From Xenopus tropicalis (Eukaryota > Chordata > Amphibia > Anura > Pipidae): DNA of 64,000 nt. Below the pieces are notes generated by a model. The model saw only the letters and a list, made by a program, of their open reading frames with translations. It searched no databases and was not told the DNA's origin. Each line of letters begins with the position of its first letter. Position 1 is the first letter of the stretch. Shown in pieces: positions 30,087-41,048 of the stretch. Both the position numbers and the translations under genes were made by a program. The stretch spans positions 148,353,040-148,417,039 of the forward strand of contig NC_030679.2 in assembly GCF_000004195.4 (NCBI RefSeq). The letters run 5' to 3'.

Positions 30087-33000
30087 ATGAGTCTTTTTCA
30101 CTGGATTTCGTCGCGGTTTCAAACCCAAGCACCAAGTTCCTCCCAACTGAACCTAGTGAACGACAGCCTAACACTGAGAAATGTGCAGATCCATGGTCCA
30201 GTACAGCTGATTGCCAATCGCCCCATTGTAGAGGAATGCATTGAGGATACTTTCCAGGAGAAACTGTCCCATCTAGGAGGGAAAGAGAATGTACTGCTGG
30301 TCGGAGAGGCTGGGTATGACAAGGACAAAAATGGTCCTTACCATGGGATTTTGCAAGAACTCTCCTTTGCACTGTTCCACTTGCCAGAACGAGGCCTGCC
30401 GCAGAAAAACGATCATGAGAATTGGAATCTAGAAGGAATGAAGGCTGGTTCAAGTTCTTCTCGTGCCCCATCCAGGATGTTGCAGTACCCAGTTGTTTTG
30501 GTAGTTTTCCGGGCTACATTCATTTTGGACTCTGCCAACACAAACCTTATCAGAGAAGTACTGAAAGACGTGAGGGTCAGAATCAAAGGATCAGGGTCGG
30601 CTCTGGTGGGAATTGTCTACAGCCAAGAAGAACTCGGCACAGAAGCAAAGTCAGTGTCCCAGATGAAGTTTGGACTCTTAATAGAACGGATTTTCCAGGG
30701 ATACCTATGGGGGATTTGCTCCTACACCCGTGCCCGACCCGAAACTATCCTACAGGTAAAAAGGACTATCAAAGAGACACTGCAGGGCAAAATTGCAGGT
30801 AAGTGGACTGCTGCTGAAGAACTTATGCCTAAACTTATGCCTAACTATGCCTAAAAACTATAAAGATGACAGACAGTTACCATGATTAGAATCCGACTAG
30901 TGGTATTGTGCTATAACAGAACATCAATGTCCACTCAAACTTGAGGAACTGGCCTTTTAATATACTTGTCTGAAGTCTGACCTGCACTGTCTCTGCCAAT
31001 CATGAAATCAAAGTTCACCTAAAACTAACTTTATTAACAGATAATGGATAACTCTCTCTCTTGAGAGAGTTGAAATGCCAAATTAAAGAGCACATGGACT
31101 CTTGTAACCAAACAACAGTTCAAAAATACTAAACTAAAGAGAGCAGGGGCCCCAGCAGTCATGGTAGTTGACATGCCAGGATGTAAAGCACAGGGCAGGG
31201 CGCAGGGACCCTCAGGGACCAAATGGTGGTTGATATGGCAGAATAAAGAGCGCAGGGACCCTCAGGAACCAAATGGTGCTGGATATGCCAGAATAAAGAG
31301 CGCAGGGACCCTCAGGAACCAAATAGTGCTGGATATGCCAGAATAAAGAGCACGGGGAGCCTCAGAAACCAAATGGTGCTGGATATGCCATAATAAAGTG
31401 TGCAGGGACCCTCAGGAACCAAATGGTAGTTGATATGCCATAATAAAGTGTGCAGGGACCCTCAGGAACCAAATGGTAGTTGATATGGCAGAATAAAGAG
31501 CGCAGGGACCCTCAGGAACCAAATGGTAGTTGATATGGTAGAATAAAGAGCGCAGGGACCCTCAGGAACCAAATGGTAGTTGATATGCCAGAATAAAGAG
31601 TGCAGGGACCCTCAGGAAGCAAATGGTGGTTGATATGGCAGAATAAAGAGCACAGGGACCCTCAGGAACCAAATAGTATTGGATATGCCAGAATAAAGAG
31701 CGCAGGAACCCTCAGGAACCAAATAGCGCTGTATATGCCAGAATAAAGAGCGCAGGAACCCTCAGGAACCAAATAGTGCTGTATATGGCAGAATAAAAAG
31801 CACAGGGACCCTCAGGAACCAAATGGTAGTTGTTATGGAAGAATAAAGAGCGCAGGGACCCTCAGGAACCAAATGGTAGTTGATATGCCAGAATAAAGAG
31901 CGCAGGGACCCTCAGGAACCAAATGGTAGTTGATATGGCAGAATAAAGAGCGCAGGGACCCTCAGGAACCAAATGGTAGTTGATATGGCAGAATAAAGTG
32001 CGCAGGAACCCTCAGGGACCAAATGGTAGTTGATATGACAGAATTAAGTGCGCAGGGACCCTCAGGAACCAAATGGTAGTTGATATGGCAAAATAAAGAG
32101 CACAGGGACCCTCAGGAACCAAATGGTAGTTGATATGACCGAATAAAGAGCGCAGAGACCCCCCAGGAACCAAATGGTAGTTGATATGCCAGAATAAAGA
32201 GCGCAGGGACCCTCAGGAACCAAATGATAGTTGATATGGCAAAATAAAGGACACAGGGACACTCTGGAACCAAATGGTAGTTGATATGGCAGAATAAAGA
32301 GCGCAGGGACCGTCAGGAACCAAATGGTAGTTGATATGCCAGAATAAAGAGCGCAGGGACCGTCAGGAACCAAATGGTAGTTGATATGGCAGAATAAAGA
32401 GCGCAGGGACCGTCAGGAACCAAATGGTGGTTGATATGGCAGAATAAAGAGTGCAAGGACCCTCAGGAACCAAATAGTAGTTGATATGGCAGAATAAAGA
32501 GCGCAGGAACCCTCAGGAACCAAATAGTGCTGTATATGGCAGAATAAAAAGCACAGGGACCCTCAGGAACCAAATGGTAGTTGTTATGGAAGAATAAAGA
32601 GCGCAGGGACCCTCAGGAACCAAATGGTAGTTGATATGGCAGAATAAAGAGCGCAGGGACACTCAGGGACCAAATGGTACTTGATATGACAGAATAAAGT
32701 GCGCAGGGACCCTCAGGAACCAAATGGTAGTTGATATGCCAGAATAAAGAGCACAGGGACCCTCAGGAACCAAATGATAGTTGATTTAGCAAAATAAAGG
32801 ACACAGGGACACTCTGGAACCAAATGGTAGTTGATATGGCAGAATAAAGAGCGCAGGGACCGTCAGGAACCAAATGGTAGTTGATATGCCAGAATAAAGA
32901 GCGCAGGGACCCTCAGGAACCAAATGATAGTTGATATGGCAAAATAAAGGACACAGGGACCCTCAGGAACCAAATGATAGTTGATTTAGCAAAATAAAGG

Positions 33001-34795
33001 ACACAGGGACACTCTGGAACCAAATGGTAGTTGATATGGCAGAATAAAGAGCGCAGGGACCGTCAGGAACCAAATGGTAGTTGATATGCCAGAATAAAGA
33101 GCGCAGGGACCCTCAGGAACCAAATGATAGTTGATATGGCAAAATAAAGGACACAGGGACACTCTGGAACCAAATGGTAGTTGATATGGCAGAATAAAGA
33201 GCGCAGGGACCGTCAGGAACCAAATGGTGGTTGATATGGCAGAATAAAGAGTGCAAGGACCCTCAGGAACCAAATGGTAGCTGATATGGCAGAATAAAGA
33301 GCGCAGGGACCCTCAGGAACCAAATGGTAGCTGATATGGCAGAATAAAGAGCGCAGGGACCCTCAGGAACCAAATGGTAGTTGATATGGCAGAATAAAGA
33401 GCGCAGGGACCCCCAGGAACCAAATGGTAGTTGATATGGCAGAATAAAGAGCGCAGGGACCCCCAGGAACCAAATGGTAGTTGATATGGCAGAATAAAGA
33501 GCTCAGGGACCCTCAGGAACCAAATGGTAGTTGATATGACAGAATAAAGAGCGCAGGGACCCCCAGGAACCAAATGGTAGTTGATATGGCAGAATAAAGA
33601 GCGCAGGGACCCTCAGGAACCAAATGGTAGTTGATATGGCAGAATAAAGAGCGCAGGGACCCCCAGGAACCAAATGGTAGCTGATATGGCAGAATAAAGA
33701 GCGCAGGGACCCTCAGGAACCAAATGGTAGCTGATATGGCAGAATAAAGAGCACAGGGACTCCTAGGAACCAAATGGTAGTTGATATTGCAGAATAAAGA
33801 GCGCAGGGACCCTGCTTATACATTGCCTTCTCCCCCATACACTCCCATTTACATCTGTGTTTATTTTCTGATCCTATCTGCACTTCCACCATCCCACCTC
33901 CCATTCTTTCCCTCACTGTTCCCAGAATTCTAACAACTCCCTGCATTCCTTCATGTCCCGCTATCAGCATGGTGCGAGAGTGTTTGCTAAGGAGGGACCT
34001 GCCTTAAATAAATAACTCCCCGACAAGTCGAATTGGGTTTAGATTTCTGAATAGGAAAACTCTGTGTCACTGTGAATAGCACAGGATTCATATCAGCTCC
34101 TATTGTGTCACAATACAGGGCTAAAGGACTGCCCAAAATGCCATCTGTGCAACTGTCACCCTACTGGACAGAAAACTCTTTGCTTTACAATATTTATTGT
34201 GCCCCCTATTATTCCAGGTCAGTACAAAGAAAATAATTCTGCTGATGCTTCTGAAATTGAAAGGTCCTTCAAAGCACTGGTATGTTGCCTGGGGGGCAAA
34301 GAACGATTTCTCCTTGTTGGAAATATCTGCTCCTCGGCCCAACCATCTCAACGAGCCGCCGTCTTCAAGGAGTTGTCAGAAGCCCTTTTTGAAGAACGTT
34401 CAGAACTTCACTATAGCCAAGGACAAGGAAGGATCAACAATGGACCCACTGAAATGTGCACCAAACTTCCAAAGCCAAAGCCATTCCCATACCCACTAAT
34501 CCTTGTGGTCTTCCGCTCCACCTTTCTGAGAGAAGAAGCCAACAGGGTGCAGGTTAAGGAGATACTGATCGACATCAGGGGCAGATGTAACCAGTCTGAC
34601 ACGCAAGTGATCGGGGTGGTGTGCAGCTCAGAGAAGCTAGAGGAGGACATCTGGCTGGAGTGCCAAGCTCATCTGGACTCAGTGCTGCAACAGACTTTTA
34701 GAGGACCAGTTGGGGTCTGCTCCTTTGTGAGGTCCAGACCAGAATCGGTAGAAGGCATTAAGAGATGTGTGTGTAATTTGAAGGAGAGGACTTAA
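30087..34795 (+). CDS. Two-domain protein of unknown function (possible C2orf72-like), two exons
   Basis: Exons 30087-30798 and 34218-34795 join in phase (GCAG|GTAAGT donor, TATTCCAG acceptor; one base plus two bases give Gly 238), making 429 aa. The longer frame from 30075 begins with TTG; ATG 30087 (MSLFHWISSRF) is the first ATG. Two homologous domains, one per exon: LGGKENVLLVGE / YPVVLVVFRATF / ALVGIVYS / GICSYTRARPE (residues about 49-235) and LGGKERFLLVGN / YPLILVVFRSTF / QVIGVVCS / GVCSFVRSRPE (about 249-425). No signal peptide or transmembrane segment is apparent; hydrophobic stretches look like beta strands of a soluble alpha/beta fold. The LLVGE-type motif recalls vertebrate C2orf72-like proteins from memory only. 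Poly(A) signal AATAAA at 34893-34898. Function unknown. Confidence 0.85.
31150..33812. repeat. 50-bp minisatellite filling an intron
   Basis: About 53 tandem copies of a 50-bp unit (AGGAACCAAATGGTAGTTGA, TATGGCAGAATAAAGAGCGC, AGGGACCCTC) inside the only intron of the two-domain gene. Variants (GGACACAGGGACACTCTGG, AGGGACCGTCAGG) recur in multi-unit blocks at 32240, 32800, 33000 and 33150, showing block duplication. Each unit contains AATAAA in the sense direction of the gene. Confidence 0.95.
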
Positions 34796-34892
34796 GAGAG
34801 TGTGTGTGGGTTGGATAGATGGGTGATGATCATTTGTTTGGAACTTGGGCAATGGTGTATGGAAATATGTATGAAGGTCAAAGCCCCCTGGA

Positions 34893-34898
34893 AATAAA
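34893..34898 (+). terminator. Poly(A) signal of the two-domain gene
   Basis: AATAAA about 100 nt after the stop codon, with a T/G-rich stretch (CTTTTGTATTGATTTGTC) following. Confidence 0.65.
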
Positions 34899-34919
34899 GA
34901 ACTTTTGTATTGATTTGTC

Positions 34920-36600
34920 AGCTATGAGTTGTGCCGCTTCTAGAGGTTGGTCTGGAATACATGCCTAAAGGCTGTACTCATACTGTGCCCATATGCCCCA
35001 AAATAGGCAACGGGCATCCATAATATAAAATTCCTATGGATAGAACTTACAAAGGAGTCTCTAGTAGAAACTGACGGCTACTCGTAGCCATTTCCAATTA
35101 ATGACTCAACAAGTAACCAGTTGCATGAAGCCTGCTGAGATACCATTAAGAATGCTGGGAGGGTATAGAGGCTACTTTACCCTTGCCAACACCATACAGG
35201 TGATAGTCATGAGCAAATTGAAGGTCCACATGGTTCGTAAAGCTTCACCACTTCACACAGCTTCAGATGTTATAGCAAAAATGGTAGGAGGTATCACAGC
35301 ACATCCCTGACTCTCACCCACAGGGGCTCTCCTTGCCCAATGGGTATTCAGGTTGGTACCCAGTATGGGTTCAGTTGACAGAAACTTATAATAAGGATCT
35401 TGCTACTCCTGACCCTGCCACTCTGGCCCTGTACTGGTGGAGGGCTGACCAGAGATGGGCATATCCTCTGAGGTTGGTATTCCTATGCCCTTGGTGTCAG
35501 CACTTATTCCCAAAATCAGCCAAAGAGAATTGGGGCAACTCTGCCCTTTCTTACAGTACCTTCTCAGGGCAATCCCCTCTTCTTGATTGATAATAAGGAA
35601 CCACCTTCACTATGGGGATTACCTGTCCCATCATCTAATGAGCAAAGCCCCATCCATGGCATCTCCTGCTAGTCCAACCCAGGACCTCATAATCTCAAAG
35701 TCCTTGCTCTTCTATCTTAAATCCCTCTACCTGACAGAGACCTTGGTCTTTATGTGTGACAGTGGCTTCCAAAATCTAGGGATGGCCCCCCCAAGTGAGG
35801 CCCAGAGCAGTATCTGGGGAGAGGAGACCCAATGGACCGCTATGGTTAGATTTGAGAAGAATACCCTGCCCATGTAGATGCTCCTACAAGCTGAAGGTCA
35901 CATTAAGAGGAGACATTTGGGCTAACCATGTACTTGCTGTTTTAGATATTATTGGAAATACAACTGAATGTAACAAGTCAGACACACAAGTGATTGGGCG
36001 ACATATTTTTTACTCTATGTTCCCTCCGACATCTCCCTCCTGGCTCCTCCCACCCTGTGACCTTCTCCATTATTCAGAAGGATTTGCTCATAAGCCCTCG
36101 GCTGTATTTCTGGTCGGGTCACATTGCTCCCCGCCTCTTACTCACCCGCCCATCAAAGAATGTGGCTTTCCTGGCATTCTCAGCAAGAGCCATCTCACCT
36201 ACTGCCCTTTGGGTCAACAATGTCTTAGCGCTGCACACTCCCCAAAAGTCCCCTTAAAGGACAAGTAAACGCCACACACAAAATGTAATAACTGAACAGC
36301 CTGTTTGAACCTGCCACCCCGGTTGTTCGGGGGTAATAGTAAGGCTGCAGCACCCCCTTAATCACCTTCTCCTCCTCTAACCCACTCGGCCCCTCCCTCA
36401 GGAATTTACTTTGGCCGTTGGCTACTGGGCATGCTCAGTTCTTCTGCTCAGATAACTAAACACACCCTCCTATCTAGCAGCCAATAAAACAACTTCTTAT
36501 TCACATATTTTCTCATTTCTATACAGCGCTACGTCCATTGTACTAAAGGCTCAGTCCAATGGTTTGGACTGAGGTTTTATCTCCCCTCTGGGGAGGGGGC
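34920..36600. other. Intergenic region with a possible exon relic
   Basis: 35945-35998 (CTGTTTTAG then sequence reading LDIIGNTTECNKSDTQVIG) resembles codons of the second exon of the two-domain gene (ILIDIRGRCNQSDTQVIG), preceded by an acceptor-like site. 36255-36290 (TTAAAGGACAAGTAAACG) resembles ends of TTAA-type Xenopus MITEs. No intact gene is seen. Confidence 0.45.
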
Positions 36601-36639
36601 TGGGTGGGCTTAGGGTATAAGTATTAGTAGGTATTAGTG

Positions 36640-37885
36640 TATTAGTATTAGTGGGAGGGGTTGGTGCCCAGGTACCTGTGTATTAGTAGGGGGGGGTTGG
36701 TGCCCAGGTACCTGTGTATTAGTAGGGGGGGGGTTGGTGCCCAGGTACCTGTGTATTAGTAGGGGGGGTGCCCAGGTACCTGTGTATTAGTAGGGGGGGG
36801 TTGGTGCCCAGGTACCTGTGTATTAGTAGGGGGGTGCCCAGGTACCTGTATATTAGTAGGGGGGTGCCCAGGTACCTGTGTATTAGTAGGGGGGTGCCCA
36901 GGTACCTGTGTATTAGTAGGGGGGTGCCCAGGTACCTGTGTATTAGTAGGGGGTGCCCAGGTACCTGTGTATTAGTAGGGGGGGTGCCCAGGTAACCTGT
37001 GTATTAGTAGGGGGTGCCCAGGTACCTGTGTATTAGTAGGGGGGGGTGCCCAGGTACCTGTGTATTAGTAGGGGGGGGTGCCCAGGTACCTGTGTATTAG
37101 TAGGGGGGGTGCCCAGGTACCTGTGTATTAGTAGGGGTGTGTGCAGGTACCTGTGTATTAGTAGGGGGGGGTTGGTGCCCAGGTACCTGTGTATTAGTAG
37201 GGGGGGTGCCCAGGTACCTGTGTATTAGTAGGGGGGTGCCCAGGTACCTGTGTATTAGTAGGGGGGTGCCCAGGTACCTGTGTATTAGTAGGGGGGTGCC
37301 CAGGTACCTGTGTATTAGTAGGGGGTGCCCAGGTACCTGTGTATTAGTAGGGGGGTGCGCAGGTACCTGTGTATTAGTAGGGGGGGTGCCCAGGTACCTG
37401 TGTATTAGTAGGGGGGGGTGCCCAGGTACCTGTGTATTAGCAGGGGGGGTGCCCAGGTACCTGTGTATTAGCAGGGGGGGTGCCCAGGTACCTGTGTATT
37501 AGTAGGGGGGTGCCCAGGTACCTGTGTATTAGTAGGGGGGGGGGGTTGGTGCCCAGGTACCTGTGTATTAGTAGGGGGTGCCCAGGTACCTGTGTATTAG
37601 TAGGGGGGGTGCCCAGGTACCTGCTGTATTAGAGGGGGGGTGCGCAGGTACCTGTGTATTAGTAGCGGGGGGGGTGCCCAGGTACCTGTGTATTAGTAGG
37701 GGGGGGTGCCCAGGTACCTGTGTATTAGCAGGGGGGTGCCCAGGTACCTGTGTATTTAGTAGGGGGGTGCCCAGGTACCTGTGTATTAGTAGGGGGGGTG
37801 CCCAGGTACCTGTGTATTAGTAGGGGGGGTGCCAGGTTACCTGTGTATTAGTAGGGGGGGTGCCCAGGTACCTGTGTATTAGTAG
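36640..37885. repeat. G-rich minisatellite, about 31-bp unit
   Basis: Around 38 copies of GTGCCCAGGTACCTGTGTAT plus TAGTAGGGGGG, with G-runs from 5 to about 11. Length differences are mainly in the G-run. The + strand has many G-tracts able to form G-quadruplexes. Open frames here are repeat artefacts. Confidence 0.95.
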
Positions 37886-37961
37886 GGAGGGTTGTGTGTG
37901 TGTTTCCTGCGCAGGGATTTGCCCAGAGAGTCAGTATAACACACACCCAGTGACTGGCTGG

Positions 37962-38292
37962 GCTGTAACTCCGCCCCTGTGTATATACAACTCCCAGCAC
38001 ATTAGCCGGGGCCCATAAAGAGCCCATTGTGTCAGGGGGACAGGGCAGGGAAGGGGTTAAAGGGGCAGCGCCCTGTTGTTACTGCAGAGCTGTGAGTGCG
38101 ACTCCCACAGGGAGGGGAGACATGTGACCCACTCACTCACAGACTCACACTCACTCACATAGAGTCACACTCACTCATAGACTCACACTCACTCATAGAC
38201 TCACACTCACTCACAGGGTCACACTCACTCACAGGGTCACACTCACTCACAGGGTCACACTCAGGAAACACTCAGAGGGCAGAAAGCTAAAG
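37962..38292 (+). promoter_or_regulatory. Probable promoter and noncoding first exon of the 41-kb gene
   Basis: ACTCCGCCCC (Sp1-like, about 37968), TATATA and ACAACTCCCAGCAC (about 37988, resembling the ZNF143 motif half) are followed by a region ending at a strong donor, CTAAAG|GTAAGTG (38292/38293). Within it, 38130-38265 is a short tandem array of ACTCACTCACAGGGTCAC-like units. The next acceptor is at 41047. The exon has no convincing coding frame. The transcription start is inferred. Confidence 0.4.
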
Positions 38293-39800
38293 GTAAGTGT
38301 GTGTGTCTATTTACTAACTTGCCCAAGTACAGATTTACTAACACGGGTCAGACATTGGCACAAGAGCTTACAATCTAAAGCGGGCCAGGGGAACTGCAGC
38401 TCAGCAGCAGCTGTGGAGTCGGTGGCCCCCATTGCCCCCCCTGTATCTCTGCTCTCTAGGTGACAGTAGCCAGGACTGGGGAACTGATTTAAAGGGGAAC
38501 TAAACCTAAAGAAAACTGTATCTGTTTGGCTTTTAATATTCTCTGCACTGCTGGTTCTGACTCCTGCTCAATGGTTTCAAGGTAATTGCCCCCCATAGAA
38601 ACTGTATGGCAACCAGCTTGCAGCCCATTCTGGGCAATTTCCCAAGAGCCCCATCTGCCCCCCCAGTACAGATTCCTACCCAGTAACCTGACCCGGTGGG
38701 ATCGGTGGGGCTGCGGTGCTTCGGGGGCCCACTCTGAGATCCGGTAGAACCGGTTCCTTTCTATAGGGTCCTGAGGGATTTCTGTCCCTGCCAGCTGGCG
38801 TATGGATTCCAGCGCATAGAGTTAACCAAAGGGTTAACCTTGGAACTTCATTAGTTATATATTTAATGTTAATTTGTATAATTGAACTAGAAATGCTGCG
38901 GGGGGGGGGGGTGCAATATGCAGCCAATGGGGCTGTAGCTCCCTATGGGGAGGGTGCGAGGGGTTAACAGAACAGAGTGTTTATGGCTGATTGTGTATTA
39001 ATGGAATTATTTCTCCTGGCCACTAGGGGGCAGGGCCCTATACACTGTAATGGGCTATTGGCTCCGTGCAAACTATACTGTTGGGGATTAGGGGACAGTT
39101 TGATCTGCAGTTGTGATCATTGGGTAAAGGGGTAGGGCAGGGGTTAATTAACCCTTCAGGTTCACATTTACCTGGAGATGGGCAATTCTTAGCAACTTTT
39201 CAATTGGTCTTCATTATTTATTTGTTATAGTTTTTGAATTATTCGCCTTATTCCAATGCTTTTTAAATGGGGGTCACTGACCCCGGCAGCCAAACCCTAT
39301 TGCTCTGTGAGGCTCCAGTTTTATTGTTATTGTTACTTTTTATTCCTTATCTTTCTATTCAGCCCCTCCCCTATTCATATACCTGTCTCTCATACAAACC
39401 ACTCCCTGGTTGCTAAGGTAACTTGGACCCTAGCAACCAGATAGCTGCTAAAAACGTCAAACAGGGGAGCTGCTGAGCTAAAAATGAAATAACACATTGA
39501 GGAGAAGGAAGGGGGTTTCCGGGTTCTGTGTGGGGAGGAAGGAGTTAATAGGCACTCAAAGGGTTAATAGACAATGGGGGCAAGTAAAAGGTTAACCCAG
39601 CACAGCTGCCATTGAGCTCAGTGGGGTTGGGGTGAGGGCAGCAGGGCCCATATCCATTCCAGGCTCCACTCTGACCCCAAAGCAGGTCAGTGACCCCCTG
39701 GGGGGCAAAAGGGGGGGCATTCATTGCAGGATAAAGAAAGGAATGTGCAGCCCTAATCCGGAACGTTCTCAGGATCTGCCCCCCTGTGTGGCACAAATGT
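38293..39800. other. Intron/intergenic with TTAA-type MITE pieces
   Basis: 38486-38600 (TTTAAAGGGGAACTAAACC and on) and 39165-39500 (ATTTACCTGGAGATGGGCAA, CTTAGCAACTTTTCAATTGG, GGTTGCTAAGGTAACTTGGA) are parts of a very common Xenopus TTAA-flanked MITE family (T2/Kolobok-like, from memory). A G11 run lies at about 38899. No coding. Confidence 0.6.
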
Positions 39801-39807
39801 AACACAA

Positions 39808-40850
39808 GGAGTGTATAGATATATCCGTGTATGCGCCCGTGTATATAGGGGGAGTGTATAGATATATCTGTGTATGCGCCCGTGTATATACGGGGAGTGT
39901 ATAGATATATCCGTGTATGAGCCCGTGTATATAGGGGGAGTGTATAGATATATCCGTGTATGCGCCCGTGTATATACGGGGAGTGTATAGATATATCCGT
40001 GTATGAGCCCGTGTATATAGGGGGAGTGTATAGATATATCTGTGTATGCGCCTGTGTATATACGGGGAGTGTATAGATATATCCGTGTATGAGCCCGTGT
40101 ATATACGGGGAGTGTATAGATATATCCGTGTATGAGCCCGTGTATATAGGGGGAGTGTATAGATATATCCGTGTATGCGCCCGTGTATATACAGGGAGTG
40201 TATAGATATATCCGTGTATGAGCCCGTGTATATAGGGGGAGTGTATAGATATATCCGTGTATGCGCCCGTGTATATACGGGGAGTGTATAGATATATCCG
40301 TGTATGAGCCCGTGTATATAGGGGGAGTGTATAGATATATCTGTGTATGCGCCTGTGTATATACGGGGAGTGTATAGATATATCCGTGTATGAGCCCGTG
40401 TATATACGGGGAGTGTATAGATATATCCGTGTATGAGCCCGTGTATATAGGGGGAGTGTATAGATATATCCGTGTATGCGCCCGTGTATATAGGGGGAGT
40501 GTATAGATATATCCGTGTATGCGCCCGTGTATATACAGGGAGTGTATAGATATATCCGTGTATGCGCCTGTGTATATACGGGGAGTGTATAGATATATCC
40601 GTGTATGCGCCTGTGTATATAGGGGGAGTGTATAGATATATCCGTGTATGCGCCCGTGTATATAGGGGGAGTGTATAGATATATCCGTGTATGCGCCCGT
40701 GTATATACAGGGAGTGTATAGATATATCCGTGTATGCGCCCGTGTATATACAGGGAGTGTATAGATATATCCGTGTATGCGCCTGTGTATATACGGGGAG
40801 TGTATAGATATATCCGTGTATGCGCCCGTGTATATACAGGGAGTGTTTAT
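39808..40850. repeat. 43-bp minisatellite
   Basis: About 24 copies of a 43-bp unit (GAGTGTATAGATATATCCGT, GTATGCGCCCGTGTATATA, then GGGG). As 43 is not a multiple of three, successive copies cycle through all frames; the unit lacks minus-strand stops, so long minus-strand frames (up to 551 aa) arise. They are not genes. Confidence 0.95.
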
Positions 40851-41048
40851 AATGGGGAGGGGGAGGTATGAGAGGTATGAGAGAAATGCAGAGGTTTCTA
40901 CAGTCGCAACTGCCCAGTCTTGTACTGAGAGACTCACAGCAACAGGGTGCGGGGTGCATAGAATATCCTCTTGCTCTGTCCGTCTGTCCGTCTGTCCCTC
41001 TGTCCGTCTGTCCTTCTGTCTGTCTGATCTCTGGTTATTATTGGCAGG

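Noticed and set aside
37140..37820. Short repeated frames (CPGTCVLVGG, VPRYLCISRG)
   Set aside because: G-rich 31-bp array; not conserved as protein.
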